Below the pieces are notes generated by a model. It saw only the letters and a list, made by a program, of their open reading frames with translations. It did no database searches and was not told the origin of the DNA. Below, piece by piece: positions 42,281 to 50,559 of a stretch of DNA of 64,000 nucleotides; position 1 is the stretch's first letter; every line of letters begins with the position of its first letter. Made by a program: the position numbers and the translations under genes. Source of the stretch: Methylobacterium sp. Leaf465 (GTDB lineage Bacteria; Pseudomonadota; Alphaproteobacteria; Rhizobiales; Beijerinckiaceae); NCBI RefSeq assembly GCF_001424705.1, contig NZ_LMRA01000047.1, forward strand, positions 114,448-178,447. Direction: 5' to 3'.

Positions 42281-42694
42281 GGGACGCCGCGGAACCCTGT
42301 GTTGCGCTTGGAATGTTGCCGGTTCCCCGGCGTCCCTCGGCTCCGGCGTCGCCGCCGGGGCCGTTGGCGTCGCGGTGTCTCCGACGGGGCTCGCGCTGGC
42401 GCTAAGTTCGGCGGGTTCTGGGGAGACCCCGCACGCTTCGGAGCGAGCCTTCGTCGCACGCCGCCTCGTCATGGGCGGCGCCGCAGCGTCTTCCCGCTGG
42501 CCCAGCGACGGGTCGGACGGCGGGGGCATTTCCTCCCCCGGCGCGCCGCCCTGTGCCGAGCCGGCGGTCATAGCGAGCCGTCGCCCGGGGCGGCAGCGAC
42601 CGAAGCCACCGACGCGGGCACCGCCCCGCCGCCCCCAGCCCGTCCGGTCGGTCTCCGGTCGGGCTCCCGATTCGTACGGGCGGCAGGTCGGGAG
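42281..42694 (-). ncRNA. candidate structured RNA, copy B
   Basis: This is the counterpart of the 7206-7636 segment. From the same 15-bp promoter-like head, the minus strand shows hairpins in the same order. H1 is CTCCCGA/TCGGGAG (42688-42694 with 42664-42670), H2 is CCCGaCCGG/CCGGaCGGG (42655-42663 with 42639-42647), and H3 is a GGTGGC/GCTGCC hairpin enclosed by GGGGCGG/CCGCCCC. H4 is CGCCGCC/GGCGGCG (42474-42480 with 42459-42465) with loop CATGACGA. The terminal hairpin is 42327-42335 with 42281-42289, where GGGAACC/GGTTCC replaces the GGGGACC/GGTCTC of copy A. Stem changes are compensated. Open frames here have atypical codon use and no homology. Confidence 0.6.
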
Positions 42695-42723
42695 ATAGGG
42701 GCACGAATTAGGAATATTGTCAA
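42695..42723 (-). promoter_or_regulatory. promoter-like start of RNA copy B
   Basis: On the minus strand TTGACA (42723-42718) begins the 15-mer TTGACAATATTCCTA that is identical to 7177-7191. A 17-bp spacer leads to CCCTAT (42700-42695). It sits in an AT-rich island, and a 15-bp direct repeat array lies 45-104 bases upstream. Confidence 0.5.
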
Positions 42724-42767
42724 GACCTTTCGCGGTCCGCCCCGCGTCGGGCCCGCCCGCCCGGTGA

Positions 42768-42827
42768 ATCGATGCTTGGCAGATCGATGCTTGGCAGATC
42801 GATGCTTGGCAGATCGGCGTTTGGGAA
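42768..42827. repeat. 15-bp direct repeats upstream of RNA copy B
   Basis: Three exact tandem units of ATCGATGCTTGGCAG (42768, 42783 and 42798) are followed by a degenerate fourth (ATCGGCGTTTGGGAA). They lie just upstream of the copy B promoter (minus strand) and about 220 bases upstream of the chemoreceptor gene. Regulatory binding sites or a simple strain-variable repeat are both possible. Confidence 0.85.
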
Positions 42828-43044
42828 GCCCGTCGGGCGGGGCTGCGCGGCGGCCCGGGCCGGTTCCTTACCCGGTCAGGCAAGGCGCCCTGTGCTGCCC
42901 AGCAACAACATTGTTTAACCTCATCGATGAATGTCGAGATCGCGACTCCGTGAAGCGCATCGCGTCAAAGATTGAAGGTGTTCGAGTCCTCGACTTTAAG
43001 ATGTTTCGGGTTTGCTTAATCAGACTCTCGTAGGACGGGTGCGG

Positions 43045-45057
43045 ATGCGGGCTGCGCATCGTGGGGGGCCCTCCGTGCCGTTCTTCGACACCGATCTGCG
43101 CGCGCTGATGGCCGCCATCGACAGGTCCCGGGCCCGCATCGAGTTCACCCCCGACGGCACGGTGCTCACCGCCAACGACCTCTTCCTCGACCTGATGGGC
43201 TACACCCTCGCCGAGGTGACGGGAGAGCCCCACGGACGCTTCGTCTCCCCCGAAGAGCGGGCCAGCGAAGCCTATCGCGCGTTCTGGGACGCCCTGCGCC
43301 GCGGCGAGCCGCAGACGCGCGCGTTCAAGCGCTTCGCGAAGGATGGCCGGGCGGTCTGGATCCAGGCCACCTACAACCCGGTCCGCGATCGCGCCGGGCG
43401 CGTGACCCGGGTGGTCAAGCTCGCCACCGACGTCACCGCGGAGGTCCTGCGCAGCATCGACCACGACGGGCAGCTCGAGGCCCTGCAGCGCTCCCAGGCC
43501 GTCATCGCCTTCGCCCTCGACGGCACGATCCTGGAGGCCAACGCCAATTTCCTGGCCGCGGTGGGCTACACCCGCGACGAGGTCCAGGGGCGCCATCACG
43601 GCCTGTTCGTGGATCCGGACGAGCGCGCGGGGGCCGCGTACCGCGCGTTCTGGGCGGATCTCGGCCGCGGCGAGTTCCGCTCGGGCGAGTTCAAGCGCAT
43701 CGCCAAGGGTGGCCGCGAGATCTGGATCCAGGCCACCTACAACCCGATCCGGGACCGGGACGGGGTGCCGGTCAAGGTGGTCAAGTTCGCCACCGACATC
43801 ACCGCGCAGAAGCTGCAGGTCGCGGACGCGATGGCGCAGCTGGCGGCGGTCAACCGCTCGCAGGCGGTGATCGAGTTCGCCCCCGACGCGACGGTCCTCG
43901 ACGCCAATGCCAACTTCCTGACGGCGCTCGGCTACGGGATCGAGGAGATCCGGGGCCGGCCGCACGCCCTGTTCGTCGAGCCCGGCTACGCGCAGACGGC
44001 CGAGTATGCCGCCTTCTGGGACCGCCTGCGCGCCGGCCGCTTCGCGTCGGGCATGTTCCAGCGCTTCGGCAAGGGCGGCCGGCCCGTCTGGATCCAGGCC
44101 AGCTACAACCCGATCTTCGATCCCGCCGGCCGCCTGACCAAGATCGTCAAGTACGCCACCGACGTCACCGCCAACATGGAGGCGCGCTCCGTCGCGGTCG
44201 AGACCGCCGAGCGCACCCTCGACAACGTCCAGGCGGTCACCGATGCGGCCGACGTCATGAACGCCTCCGCGCGGGAGATCTCCCGCAGCATGGCCCAGTC
44301 CAAGACCGTCGTGGACGACATCCACGGCCGGGCCGGGGAGGCGGATGCCGCCACCGAGCGGCTCCGCGGCGCGGCCCAGGCGATGAGCGGCGTCGCCACG
44401 ATGATCACGGACATCGCCCAGCAGATCAATCTCCTGGCCCTCAACGCGACGATCGAGGCGGCCCGGGCCGGCGAGGCCGGGCGCGGCTTCGCGGTGGTAG
44501 CGACCGAGGTGAAGACCCTGGCCGGCCAGGCCGCCGCCGCCACGAACCGGATCAGCAGCGAGATCGCCGGCATGCAGGCGGTCTCCAGCGAGGTCGCCAC
44601 CACCCTGGCGACGATCACGGCGGCGGTCGGCACGATCAGCCGGCATGTCGACGGCGTCACCGCCGCGATGGATGAGCAGGCGCAGGCCACGGGCGCGATC
44701 CTGGCCAGCATGCAGCAGGCGGCCGACGGGGTGTCGCGCATCAGCACGGGCCTGGACGACTGGACCATCGGGATGGAGGAGCGGCGCACCGAGCGACGGA
44801 CGCGCGTCCTCCTGCGCGCCGCGATCCGCCTGCCCGGCGGCGCGCGCCTCGCCTGCACCATCCGCGACCTGACGCAGGGCGGGGCGCGGCTGCATCTGGG
44901 CCAGCCCGCCCAGGTGCCGGATCGGTTCGCGGTCGTCGTCGAGGCGGATGGACGCGAGTTCGACTGCGCCGTGCGGCATCGGTCCGGCGCCAGCCTGAAC
45001 GTGCAGTTCCTGTCCTCGGCCGACGGACGATCGGCGGCGCACGCCCACGGTCGGTGA
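43045..45057 (+). CDS. soluble chemoreceptor: three PAS domains, MCP signal domain, PilZ
   Basis: This 670-residue protein has no membrane segment. Three similar PAS repeats (about residues 15-130, 135-250 and 260-370) each contain a FxPDGTVL.AN..FL..GY block, PHGLFV-type turn and VWIQATYNPxxDxxG. The methyl-accepting signalling helices follow, with hairpin tip INLLALNATIEAARAGEAGRGFAVVATEVKTLA near residue 465. A C-terminal PilZ domain (about 578-660) has an ERRTERRTRV Arg motif and RDLTQGGARL, the c-di-GMP-binding pattern with Thr for Ser. It probably senses an internal redox or ligand signal and couples it to motility under c-di-GMP control. Starts at 43012, 43039 and 43075 are alternatives. 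Confidence 0.9.
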   Translation: MRAAHRGGPSVPFFDTDLRALMAAIDRSRARIEFTPDGTVLTANDLFLDLMGYTLAEVTGEPHGRFVSPEERASEAYRAFWDALRRGEPQTRAFKRFAKDGRAVWIQATYNPVRDRAGRVTRVVKLATDVTAEVLRSIDHDGQLEALQRSQAVIAFALDGTILEANANFLAAVGYTRDEVQGRHHGLFVDPDERAGAAYRAFWADLGRGEFRSGEFKRIAKGGREIWIQATYNPIRDRDGVPVKVVKFATDITAQKLQVADAMAQLAAVNRSQAVIEFAPDATVLDANANFLTALGYGIEEIRGRPHALFVEPGYAQTAEYAAFWDRLRAGRFASGMFQRFGKGGRPVWIQASYNPIFDPAGRLTKIVKYATDVTANMEARSVAVETAERTLDNVQAVTDAADVMNASAREISRSMAQSKTVVDDIHGRAGEADAATERLRGAAQAMSGVATMITDIAQQINLLALNATIEAARAGEAGRGFAVVATEVKTLAGQAAAATNRISSEIAGMQAVSSEVATTLATITAAVGTISRHVDGVTAAMDEQAQATGAILASMQQAADGVSRISTGLDDWTIGMEERRTERRTRVLLRAAIRLPGGARLACTIRDLTQGGARLHLGQPAQVPDRFAVVVEADGREFDCAVRHRSGASLNVQFLSSADGRSAAHAHGR

Positions 45058-45133
45058 CCGAATCTCCCCGGGACGGGACCCTGCCGGCGCGGATCGGGCG
45101 ACGAAGTCCGCTCGATCCGCGCCCGCCGGCGCC

Positions 45134-45472
45134 TCAGTCCACGTGGACGGCCAGCTTCATCTTCGGGTGGACGCCGCACAGGACGAGGAAGTCGCCCCGG
45201 TGCGGGAACACCATCGTGGTGCGGCTGCCGGGGGCCTGATCGCCGAAGTCGCGGCGGACGCCGTCCGCCTCGATATAGGCGTGGTGGACGGCCGTCGCCT
45301 CGTCGTTGGACAGCACGATGGACCCGCCGGCCTGCAGGGTGACGGCCTGGAAGCCGAATTGTCGGGCTTTCTGGATGACGATGCCGGCGACGTTCGAGGC
45401 ATGGGCGTAGGCTTGGAGGCCCCCGAGACAACAGGCCAGACCTGTTGCATACGCGAAAACGCGCCGCTTCAT
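45134..45472 (-). CDS. small cupredoxin-like periplasmic protein
   Basis: This 112-residue protein has a signal peptide (FAYATGLACCLGGLQAYAHAS) and a short cupredoxin domain. FGFQAVTLQAGGSIVLSNDEATAVHHAYIEADG contains the first His ligand, and DFLVLCGVHPKMKLAVHVD supplies Cys, His and Met in the type I copper spacing. Related proteins are annotated as methylamine-utilisation or plastocyanin-like proteins, but no partner gene is nearby. It may carry electrons or copper in the periplasm. The ATG at 45472 is preferred; in-frame ATGs four and five codons upstream are possible. Confidence 0.8.
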   Translation of the reverse strand: MKRRVFAYATGLACCLGGLQAYAHASNVAGIVIQKARQFGFQAVTLQAGGSIVLSNDEATAVHHAYIEADGVRRDFGDQAPGSRTTMVFPHRGDFLVLCGVHPKMKLAVHVD

Positions 45473-45487
45473 CAAAGATCCCATCAT

Positions 45488-45859
45488 CCAGGCTCGCGCG
45501 ATAGTCTACTTTTATGTTCTGCGCCGAACAGTAGATCGTGAAAGTTTCAAAAGCATTGCACCCTTGATCTCGCCGAAAATTTGAACGGGTTTGGTTGATT
45601 CGGAGTGGACTATCGCGGTCGTTTTTTGGGTATCGGCGCGAACGTCTGCGGATCTACGGTCTGCCCCGATGATCGACGGCAGGAAAAGCACCTCTCGGCC
45701 GGCGCTCTTCTTGTGTTTTCAGCTCCGACGCTGACCGGCCTCGACCGATCGACGGTCTCCCCACGACCCCGGCGCCGATGCCGGGGCCGGCGAACCCGAT
45801 GCTCGGGAATCCGGTGGCGGGAAGTCGGGGGCGGGGACGGGTCGCGCGCGTGCCGATCC
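45488..45859. other. intergenic region upstream of the cupredoxin gene
   Basis: This 372-base gap includes an AT-rich segment (about 45500-45635, with TCGTTTTTTGGGTATCG at 45618) likely to hold the leftward cupredoxin promoter. The right half is ordinary GC-rich sequence downstream of sdhE. No gene or clear terminator is seen. Confidence 0.4.
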
Positions 45860-46153
45860 CTAGTGGATCGGCGCGTCGTGCCTGTGGAAGGCCTTGAGGC
45901 GGCGATAGACCGGGGTGTCGTAGTTCGCGGGCGTCGCGTCCTCGCCGGTGAGCCAGCGGAACAGGTCGCGGTCGGGCACCTCGATCAGGGCCTCGAAGGT
46001 GGTGAGCTCCTCCTCCGTGAGGGTGCCGATCTCGGCATCGGCGAAGCGGCCCATGATCAGGTCCATCTCGCGGATGCCCCGGTGCCAGGCGCGGAAGAGG
46101 GTGCGGCGGCGGCGCGGATCGAGGTCGGCGCTGGTGCGGGTGGTGCCGGACAT
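45860..46153 (-). CDS. sdhE: succinate dehydrogenase assembly factor SdhE
   Basis: This 97-residue five-helix protein of the SdhE/YgfY family flavinylates succinate dehydrogenase. It has the hallmark RGIREMDLIMGRF (RGxxE motif) near residue 25, followed by EELTTFEALIEVPDRDLFRWLTG, also conserved. The start MSGTTRTSADLDPRRRR at 46153 gives normal length. It is divergent from recG across 236 bases, an arrangement seen in other alphaproteobacteria. GGATCC-containing short palindromes (near 46167-46225) lie in that gap. Confidence 0.93.
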   Translation of the reverse strand: MSGTTRTSADLDPRRRRTLFRAWHRGIREMDLIMGRFADAEIGTLTEEELTTFEALIEVPDRDLFRWLTGEDATPANYDTPVYRRLKAFHRHDAPIH

Positions 46154-46389
46154 GCGGTCAGCCTGTGATGCGGGGATCCCGGGATGCCGTGATCCTTGGA
46201 TCGGGGGATCCTTCGGATCGTGGCAGCCCCGGCCCGGCCCCGGTGCGTCATCCGTCGCGGGACCAAGCCTTCCAGGCGGTATATAGAGTCAGCGGCCCGC
46301 GCCGCCATCCCGCCCGGGCCGTCCGGTTCCGCCCGGGTCCTGCCCCCTCCTCCGGATTCCCATCCGCCCGTTTCCCGCCCCCGAGCCGC

Positions 46390-48537
46390 ATGACCGAGCC
46401 TGCGTCCCGCCAGCCCCTGCTCCGCCCGAGCGTCCTCGATGCCCTCTTCGCGCCCGCGCGCGGCCTTCCCGGCATCGGGCCCAAGATGGCGCCGATGATC
46501 GAGCGGCTGCTCGGCACCCCCGAGCAGCCGGCCCGGATCGTCGACCTCCTGTTCCACCTGCCGCAGGGCGGCGTCGCCCGGCGCCTGATGGGCTCCATCG
46601 CCGAGGCGCCCCCCGGCGAGCCCGTGACCCTCGGCGTCACCGTGACGGGCTACCGGGCGCCCCAGCCCGGGGCGGGCCGGCGGCCGTTCCGGGTGCTGGT
46701 GGAGGATGCCACCGGGGACATCACCCTGGTGTTCTTCGGCATGCCCCAGGCCCGGGTCGAGAAGATGCTGCCCCTGGGGAGCCACCGCTACATCACGGGG
46801 CGCATCGACCTCTGGGACGGGCACCGCCAGATGGTCCATCCCGCCCGCATCGTCGACGAGGCGGGGCTCGCCGCCCTGCCCACCGTCGAGCCGATCTACG
46901 GCGCCACCGAGGGGCTGACCTCCCGGGCGATCTCGAAGCTGGCCCATGCCGCCCTGGAGCGCCTGCCGGTGCTGCCCGAGTGGCAGGACCCGGCCTGGAT
47001 CGCCCGCGAGGGGCTGCCGGCCTTCGCCGACGCCCTGCGGGCCGAGCACCGGCCGGAGGTGGCCCCGCCCCCCGTGCCCGAGGGCGGCGGCGCGGCCCCC
47101 CGCTCCCCGGCCCGGCGGCGCCTGGCCTACGACGAGCTCCTGGCCTCGCAGCTGGCCCTCGCCCTGATGCGGGCCCGCAACCGCCGGGCGCCCGGCCGGG
47201 CCAATGCGGGGGACGGGCGTTTGAGCGGCCGGATCGAGGCTGCCCTGCCCTTCGGGCTGACGGGGGCGCAGAGCCGCGCCGTGGCCGAGATCCGCGCCGA
47301 TCTCGCCTCCGACCGGCGCATGCTGCGCCTGCTCCAGGGCGATGTCGGCTCCGGCAAGACCGCGGTGGCGCTCCTCGCCATGGCCTCGGCCGTGGAGGCC
47401 GGGCGCCAGGCCGCCCTGATGGCCCCCACCGAGATCCTGGCGCGCCAGCACTTCGAGCGCCTCGCCCCCCTGGCCGCGCCCCTGCGCCTGCGCCTCCTCA
47501 CCGGGCGCGACAGGGCCTCCGAGCGCCGGGCCACCCTGGCGGCCCTGGCGGCCGGCGCGGTCGACATCGTCGTCGGCACCCACGCGCTGTTCCAGGACAG
47601 CGTGGTCTTCGCCGATCTCGGCGTGGCCGTGGTGGACGAGCAGCACCGCTTCGGCGTGCACCAGCGCCTGGCTCTGGGCGCCAAGGGCGCGGCGGTCGAC
47701 ATCCTGGTGATGACGGCGACCCCCATCCCCCGGACCCTGGCGCTGACCTGCTTCGGCGACATGGACGTCTCGGTGCTCGACGAGAAGCCCGCCGGGCGCC
47801 AGCCCATCGCCACCCGCCTCGTCTCCACCGACCGCCTCGACGAGGTGGTGGCGGGCTTGGGGCGGGCGCTCGCCGCCGGCGACCGGGTCTACTGGATCTG
47901 CCCCCTGGTGGCGGAATCCGAGTTCGTCGACCTCGCTGCGGCCGAGGAGCGCTTCGGGGACCTGCGCCACAGCTTCGGCGACGCGGTCGGGCTGATCCAC
48001 GGCAAGATGCCGGGGCCCGACAAGGACGCCGCCATGGAGCGCTTCCAGCGGGGCGAGACGAAGATCCTCGTCTCCACCACGGTGGTGGAGGTCGGCGTCG
48101 ACGTGCCGGAAGCCAGCATCATGGTCATCGAGCATGCCGAGCGCTTCGGGCTGGCCCAGCTCCACCAGCTCCGCGGCCGGGTCGGGCGGGGCGCGCGCGC
48201 CTCCACCTGCCTGCTGCTCTATCGCGGGCCGCTGGGCCAGGTCTCGCGGGCGCGCCTCGAGATGATGCGCGAGACCGAGGACGGCTTTCGCATCGCGGAA
48301 GAAGACCTGCGCCTGCGCGGCGAGGGCGAGGTGCTGGGCACCCGCCAATCGGGGATGGCCGCCTTCCGCCTGGCCAGCCTGGAGACCGACGCCGAACTGC
48401 TCCAGGTGGCCCGCGACGACGCGCAACTCGTGGTCCAGCGCGACCCCGGCCTGACGAGCGCGCGGGGCCAGGCGCTCCGGGTGCTGCTCTACCTGTTCGA
48501 GCGCGACGCGGCGATCCGCCTGCTCGGGGCGGGCTGA
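46390..48537 (+). CDS. recG: ATP-dependent DNA helicase RecG
   Basis: This 715-residue branch-migration helicase acts on stalled forks. It has an N-terminal wedge/OB domain (FAPARGLPGIGPKMAPMIERLLG.., then VEDATGDITLVFFGMPQ), motif I GDVGSGKTAVALLAMA near residue 318, motif II VVDEQHRFGVHQR, motif III MTATPIPRTLALT, and C-terminal TTVVEVGVDVPEASIMVIEHAERFGLAQLHQLRGRVGRG. A Pro/Ala-rich insert near residues 220-240 is slightly unusual. The start MTEPASRQPLL at 46390 follows CCGAGCCGC without a strong ribosome site. Confidence 0.96.
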   Translation: MTEPASRQPLLRPSVLDALFAPARGLPGIGPKMAPMIERLLGTPEQPARIVDLLFHLPQGGVARRLMGSIAEAPPGEPVTLGVTVTGYRAPQPGAGRRPFRVLVEDATGDITLVFFGMPQARVEKMLPLGSHRYITGRIDLWDGHRQMVHPARIVDEAGLAALPTVEPIYGATEGLTSRAISKLAHAALERLPVLPEWQDPAWIAREGLPAFADALRAEHRPEVAPPPVPEGGGAAPRSPARRRLAYDELLASQLALALMRARNRRAPGRANAGDGRLSGRIEAALPFGLTGAQSRAVAEIRADLASDRRMLRLLQGDVGSGKTAVALLAMASAVEAGRQAALMAPTEILARQHFERLAPLAAPLRLRLLTGRDRASERRATLAALAAGAVDIVVGTHALFQDSVVFADLGVAVVDEQHRFGVHQRLALGAKGAAVDILVMTATPIPRTLALTCFGDMDVSVLDEKPAGRQPIATRLVSTDRLDEVVAGLGRALAAGDRVYWICPLVAESEFVDLAAAEERFGDLRHSFGDAVGLIHGKMPGPDKDAAMERFQRGETKILVSTTVVEVGVDVPEASIMVIEHAERFGLAQLHQLRGRVGRGARASTCLLLYRGPLGQVSRARLEMMRETEDGFRIAEEDLRLRGEGEVLGTRQSGMAAFRLASLETDAELLQVARDDAQLVVQRDPGLTSARGQALRVLLYLFERDAAIRLLGAG

Positions 48538-48754
48538 CCGGACGATCGGGCGCTCGGTTCGCCGCGGCGAGCGGCCGGGACGGGGGATGTCTGCCCGTTC
48601 GCTTCCCAGCAACGTGTTGCGGAAGCGAACATCCGTCATCTGCCGGAGGCTTTTTCCAAGCAGAGGATTTGCTCCGGTACGAGAGTCTGGCCAACCGAGC
48701 GAAACGCCATCTTGCGCCTGTAGAGAGTGTGCCTCCCCTTCGATAGGTGATCGG

Positions 48755-49294
48755 CTAAAGCGGCTTCGCCGCCGCATCGCGGATCTGGGCGACGAGGAAC
48801 GCCTCGGCGCGCTGCCACGACTCATCCGTATCGCCCCGGAAATTCAGGTCGCGGGTCATGATATCTCGGCCCGTCCGTGCATCAACCAGACGCGCCCAAA
48901 GCTGAAGGATCAGGGTGCTGCTTTTATGCACGACGCCGACGAAGATCAGCTGCGCACCGCGATCCCGTGCGGCTTGGAGCAGGCAAGTCGCTTGGCCCGT
49001 GGGGCAATCCTGGCGCAGGTGCTCGGCGGGAAGCACGGCCGCGCGGTACATGCCCGTGCCGGTAAGATCGACGGCGAGGCCGTCCGTCAGGCGTGCCAGA
49101 CGCTCCGTGTGCTGAACGGACTGATCAGCGGGCTCGCCTGAGGTGTCGAGCAATTTGAGAGGCAGCACCGCGACCGAAACCGGGGTGGTTTCCGCCGCGC
49201 GGATCGGTGTTCCCGCCAGCGATGTCATGACGCCGCCGATCATACCGATCCGATACGCGTGCCGTATGACGCTGCGATCGATGAAAGCCGACAT
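48755..49294 (-). CDS. DUF2380 exported protein
   Basis: This 179-residue protein has an N-terminal hydrophobic export segment (IGMIGGVMTSLAGTPIRAAE). The DUF2380 domain follows: VSVAVLPLKLLDTSGEP.., LTDGLAVDLTGTGMYRAAVL, QDCPTGQATCLLQAARDRGAQLIFVGVVHKSSTLILQLWARLVDARTGRDIMTRDLNFRGDTDESWQRAEAFLV. It is a CsgG-like/TolB-N-like periplasmic module of unknown function with a Cys pair (C..C in DCPTGQATC). It is divergent from an AraC-type regulator whose start is 128 bases away, so that regulator may control it. Confidence 0.82.
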   Translation of the reverse strand: MSAFIDRSVIRHAYRIGMIGGVMTSLAGTPIRAAETTPVSVAVLPLKLLDTSGEPADQSVQHTERLARLTDGLAVDLTGTGMYRAAVLPAEHLRQDCPTGQATCLLQAARDRGAQLIFVGVVHKSSTLILQLWARLVDARTGRDIMTRDLNFRGDTDESWQRAEAFLVAQIRDAAAKPL

Positions 49295-49421
49295 GGCCGT
49301 TCCCTCCCGGATACCTCTGGCCTGATCCACGCCGGCCAATTCCCTCCGGTCTAGGCGACACCCAACCCCCAATCTTGCCATCCTGCGCCAAAGCGCGGAC
49401 CTTGCGGCCGGGAGGCCATCC

Positions 49422-50420
49422 ATGTCGGCATACGGACTGACCAGGGCGCGCACGATGGGGCCGATCGCCGAGGCGGTCGCCGCAGCCGGCGGTTCCGTCG
49501 GCCGCGCCTTCGGTCGCGCCGGAATGCCCCTGACGCTCTTGGATACTCCGGATCGGCTGATCCTCCTCCGGGATCAGCTCACGCTCGTCGAGGCAGCCAT
49601 CCGCGAGATCGGCGATCCCGCCTTGCCGGCTCGGCTCTCGACCCGCACCGGTATCGCAGGCCTGGGTCCCATCGGCATCCAGGTGCAGTCCGCTGACACC
49701 CTCGGCGACGCCCTTGGGCGGGTGGAGGTCGTCACACCGCTGCTCTTGCAGACCGCGACCCGGACCGGCGTCTGCTGCCGGGGTGCGGAGGCCTTCTACG
49801 GCTACGAAGTCGCCGAGCGGATCGCGTGCGGGCGTCAGGCCAACGAGATCCTGGCGCTCGGCTATCTGCTGGGTACGGTGCGCCATTTTCTCGGCAAGGC
49901 CTGGCGGCCTACGCGCGCCGTGGTGACAGGGGCGTGGCTCCCGGCCCGCGGCGAGATCGAGGTCCTGTTCGGATGCGAGGTCGCGCTAGGCCCACGCGCT
50001 GGGCTCGCCTTCCCAGCCAATCTTCTGGAGACCGTCAATCCCTGCCGCTTCCGTCCTGTTCGCGACGGGGCCATGCAGGACGCGCCGATCACCGATCGGC
50101 TCGCAGATTGCGTCGCACACGTGATCGCCCTCGAACTCGACGAGGGGGGCTCTTCCATCGATCGCGTGGCCCGACGCCTCGGCCTCTCGCGCCGGACCCT
50201 CCAGCGCCGCCTGGAGGAGGTTGGTACGTGCTACGCCGACATTCATCGCCGCATCATGCTTCTCCGCGCGGGCGAGCGGCTGGTTGAGACGACGCTGAGC
50301 ATCGGGCGCATCGCCGCAGAGCTCGGCTACGACGATGCAGCTCACTTCACGCGTGCGTTCCTGGGCTGGACGGGCTCAACGCCCAGCCAATGGCGGCGGC
50401 ACCACGGTCTGCGCTCCTGA
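49422..50420 (+). CDS. AraC-family transcriptional regulator
   Basis: This 332-residue regulator has an OruR/ArgR-like Arabinose_bd_2-type N-terminal half (ALPARLSTRTGIAGLGPIGIQVQSADTLGDALGRV, then RPTRAVVTGAWLPARGEIEVLFGCEVALG). The C-terminal AraC DNA-binding domain reads SSIDRVARRLGLSRRTLQRRLEEVGTCYADIH, then IGRIAAELGYDDAAHFTRAFLGWTGSTPSQWRR. Base composition is somewhat less GC-rich than in the neighbours. It is divergent from the DUF2380 gene, the likely target. The ligand is unknown. Confidence 0.88.
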   Translation: MSAYGLTRARTMGPIAEAVAAAGGSVGRAFGRAGMPLTLLDTPDRLILLRDQLTLVEAAIREIGDPALPARLSTRTGIAGLGPIGIQVQSADTLGDALGRVEVVTPLLLQTATRTGVCCRGAEAFYGYEVAERIACGRQANEILALGYLLGTVRHFLGKAWRPTRAVVTGAWLPARGEIEVLFGCEVALGPRAGLAFPANLLETVNPCRFRPVRDGAMQDAPITDRLADCVAHVIALELDEGGSSIDRVARRLGLSRRTLQRRLEEVGTCYADIHRRIMLLRAGERLVETTLSIGRIAAELGYDDAAHFTRAFLGWTGSTPSQWRRHHGLRS

Positions 50421-50559
50421 TTGAGCACGAAGCTGCGGGAACGCGCATACGGCGAATATCCGCCGTTGAAACCCTTTCAAATCCGCTTCCAGGGCCTCGG
50501 TCGGTTGCAGACGGCACCAAGCCTCCGGGTTCGACGACGAGACGCCGGGGGCGCCCGGA

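Noticed and set aside
42137..42883. Possible 248-codon minus-strand protein across RNA copy B
   Set aside because: Its N-terminal part is encoded by the 15-bp repeats (repeated ICQAS), the rest is Ala/Pro-rich with mixed third-position use, and no homologous frame exists in copy A at the same place.
42155..43033. Possible 292-codon plus-strand protein across RNA copy B
   Set aside because: Arg/Gly-rich antisense-type composition, no motif, and it runs into the start of the chemoreceptor gene.
46160..46230. Cluster of GGATCC and GATCC words between sdhE and recG as a repeat element
   Set aside because: Short palindromes without a constant unit or spacing; no match elsewhere in the window.
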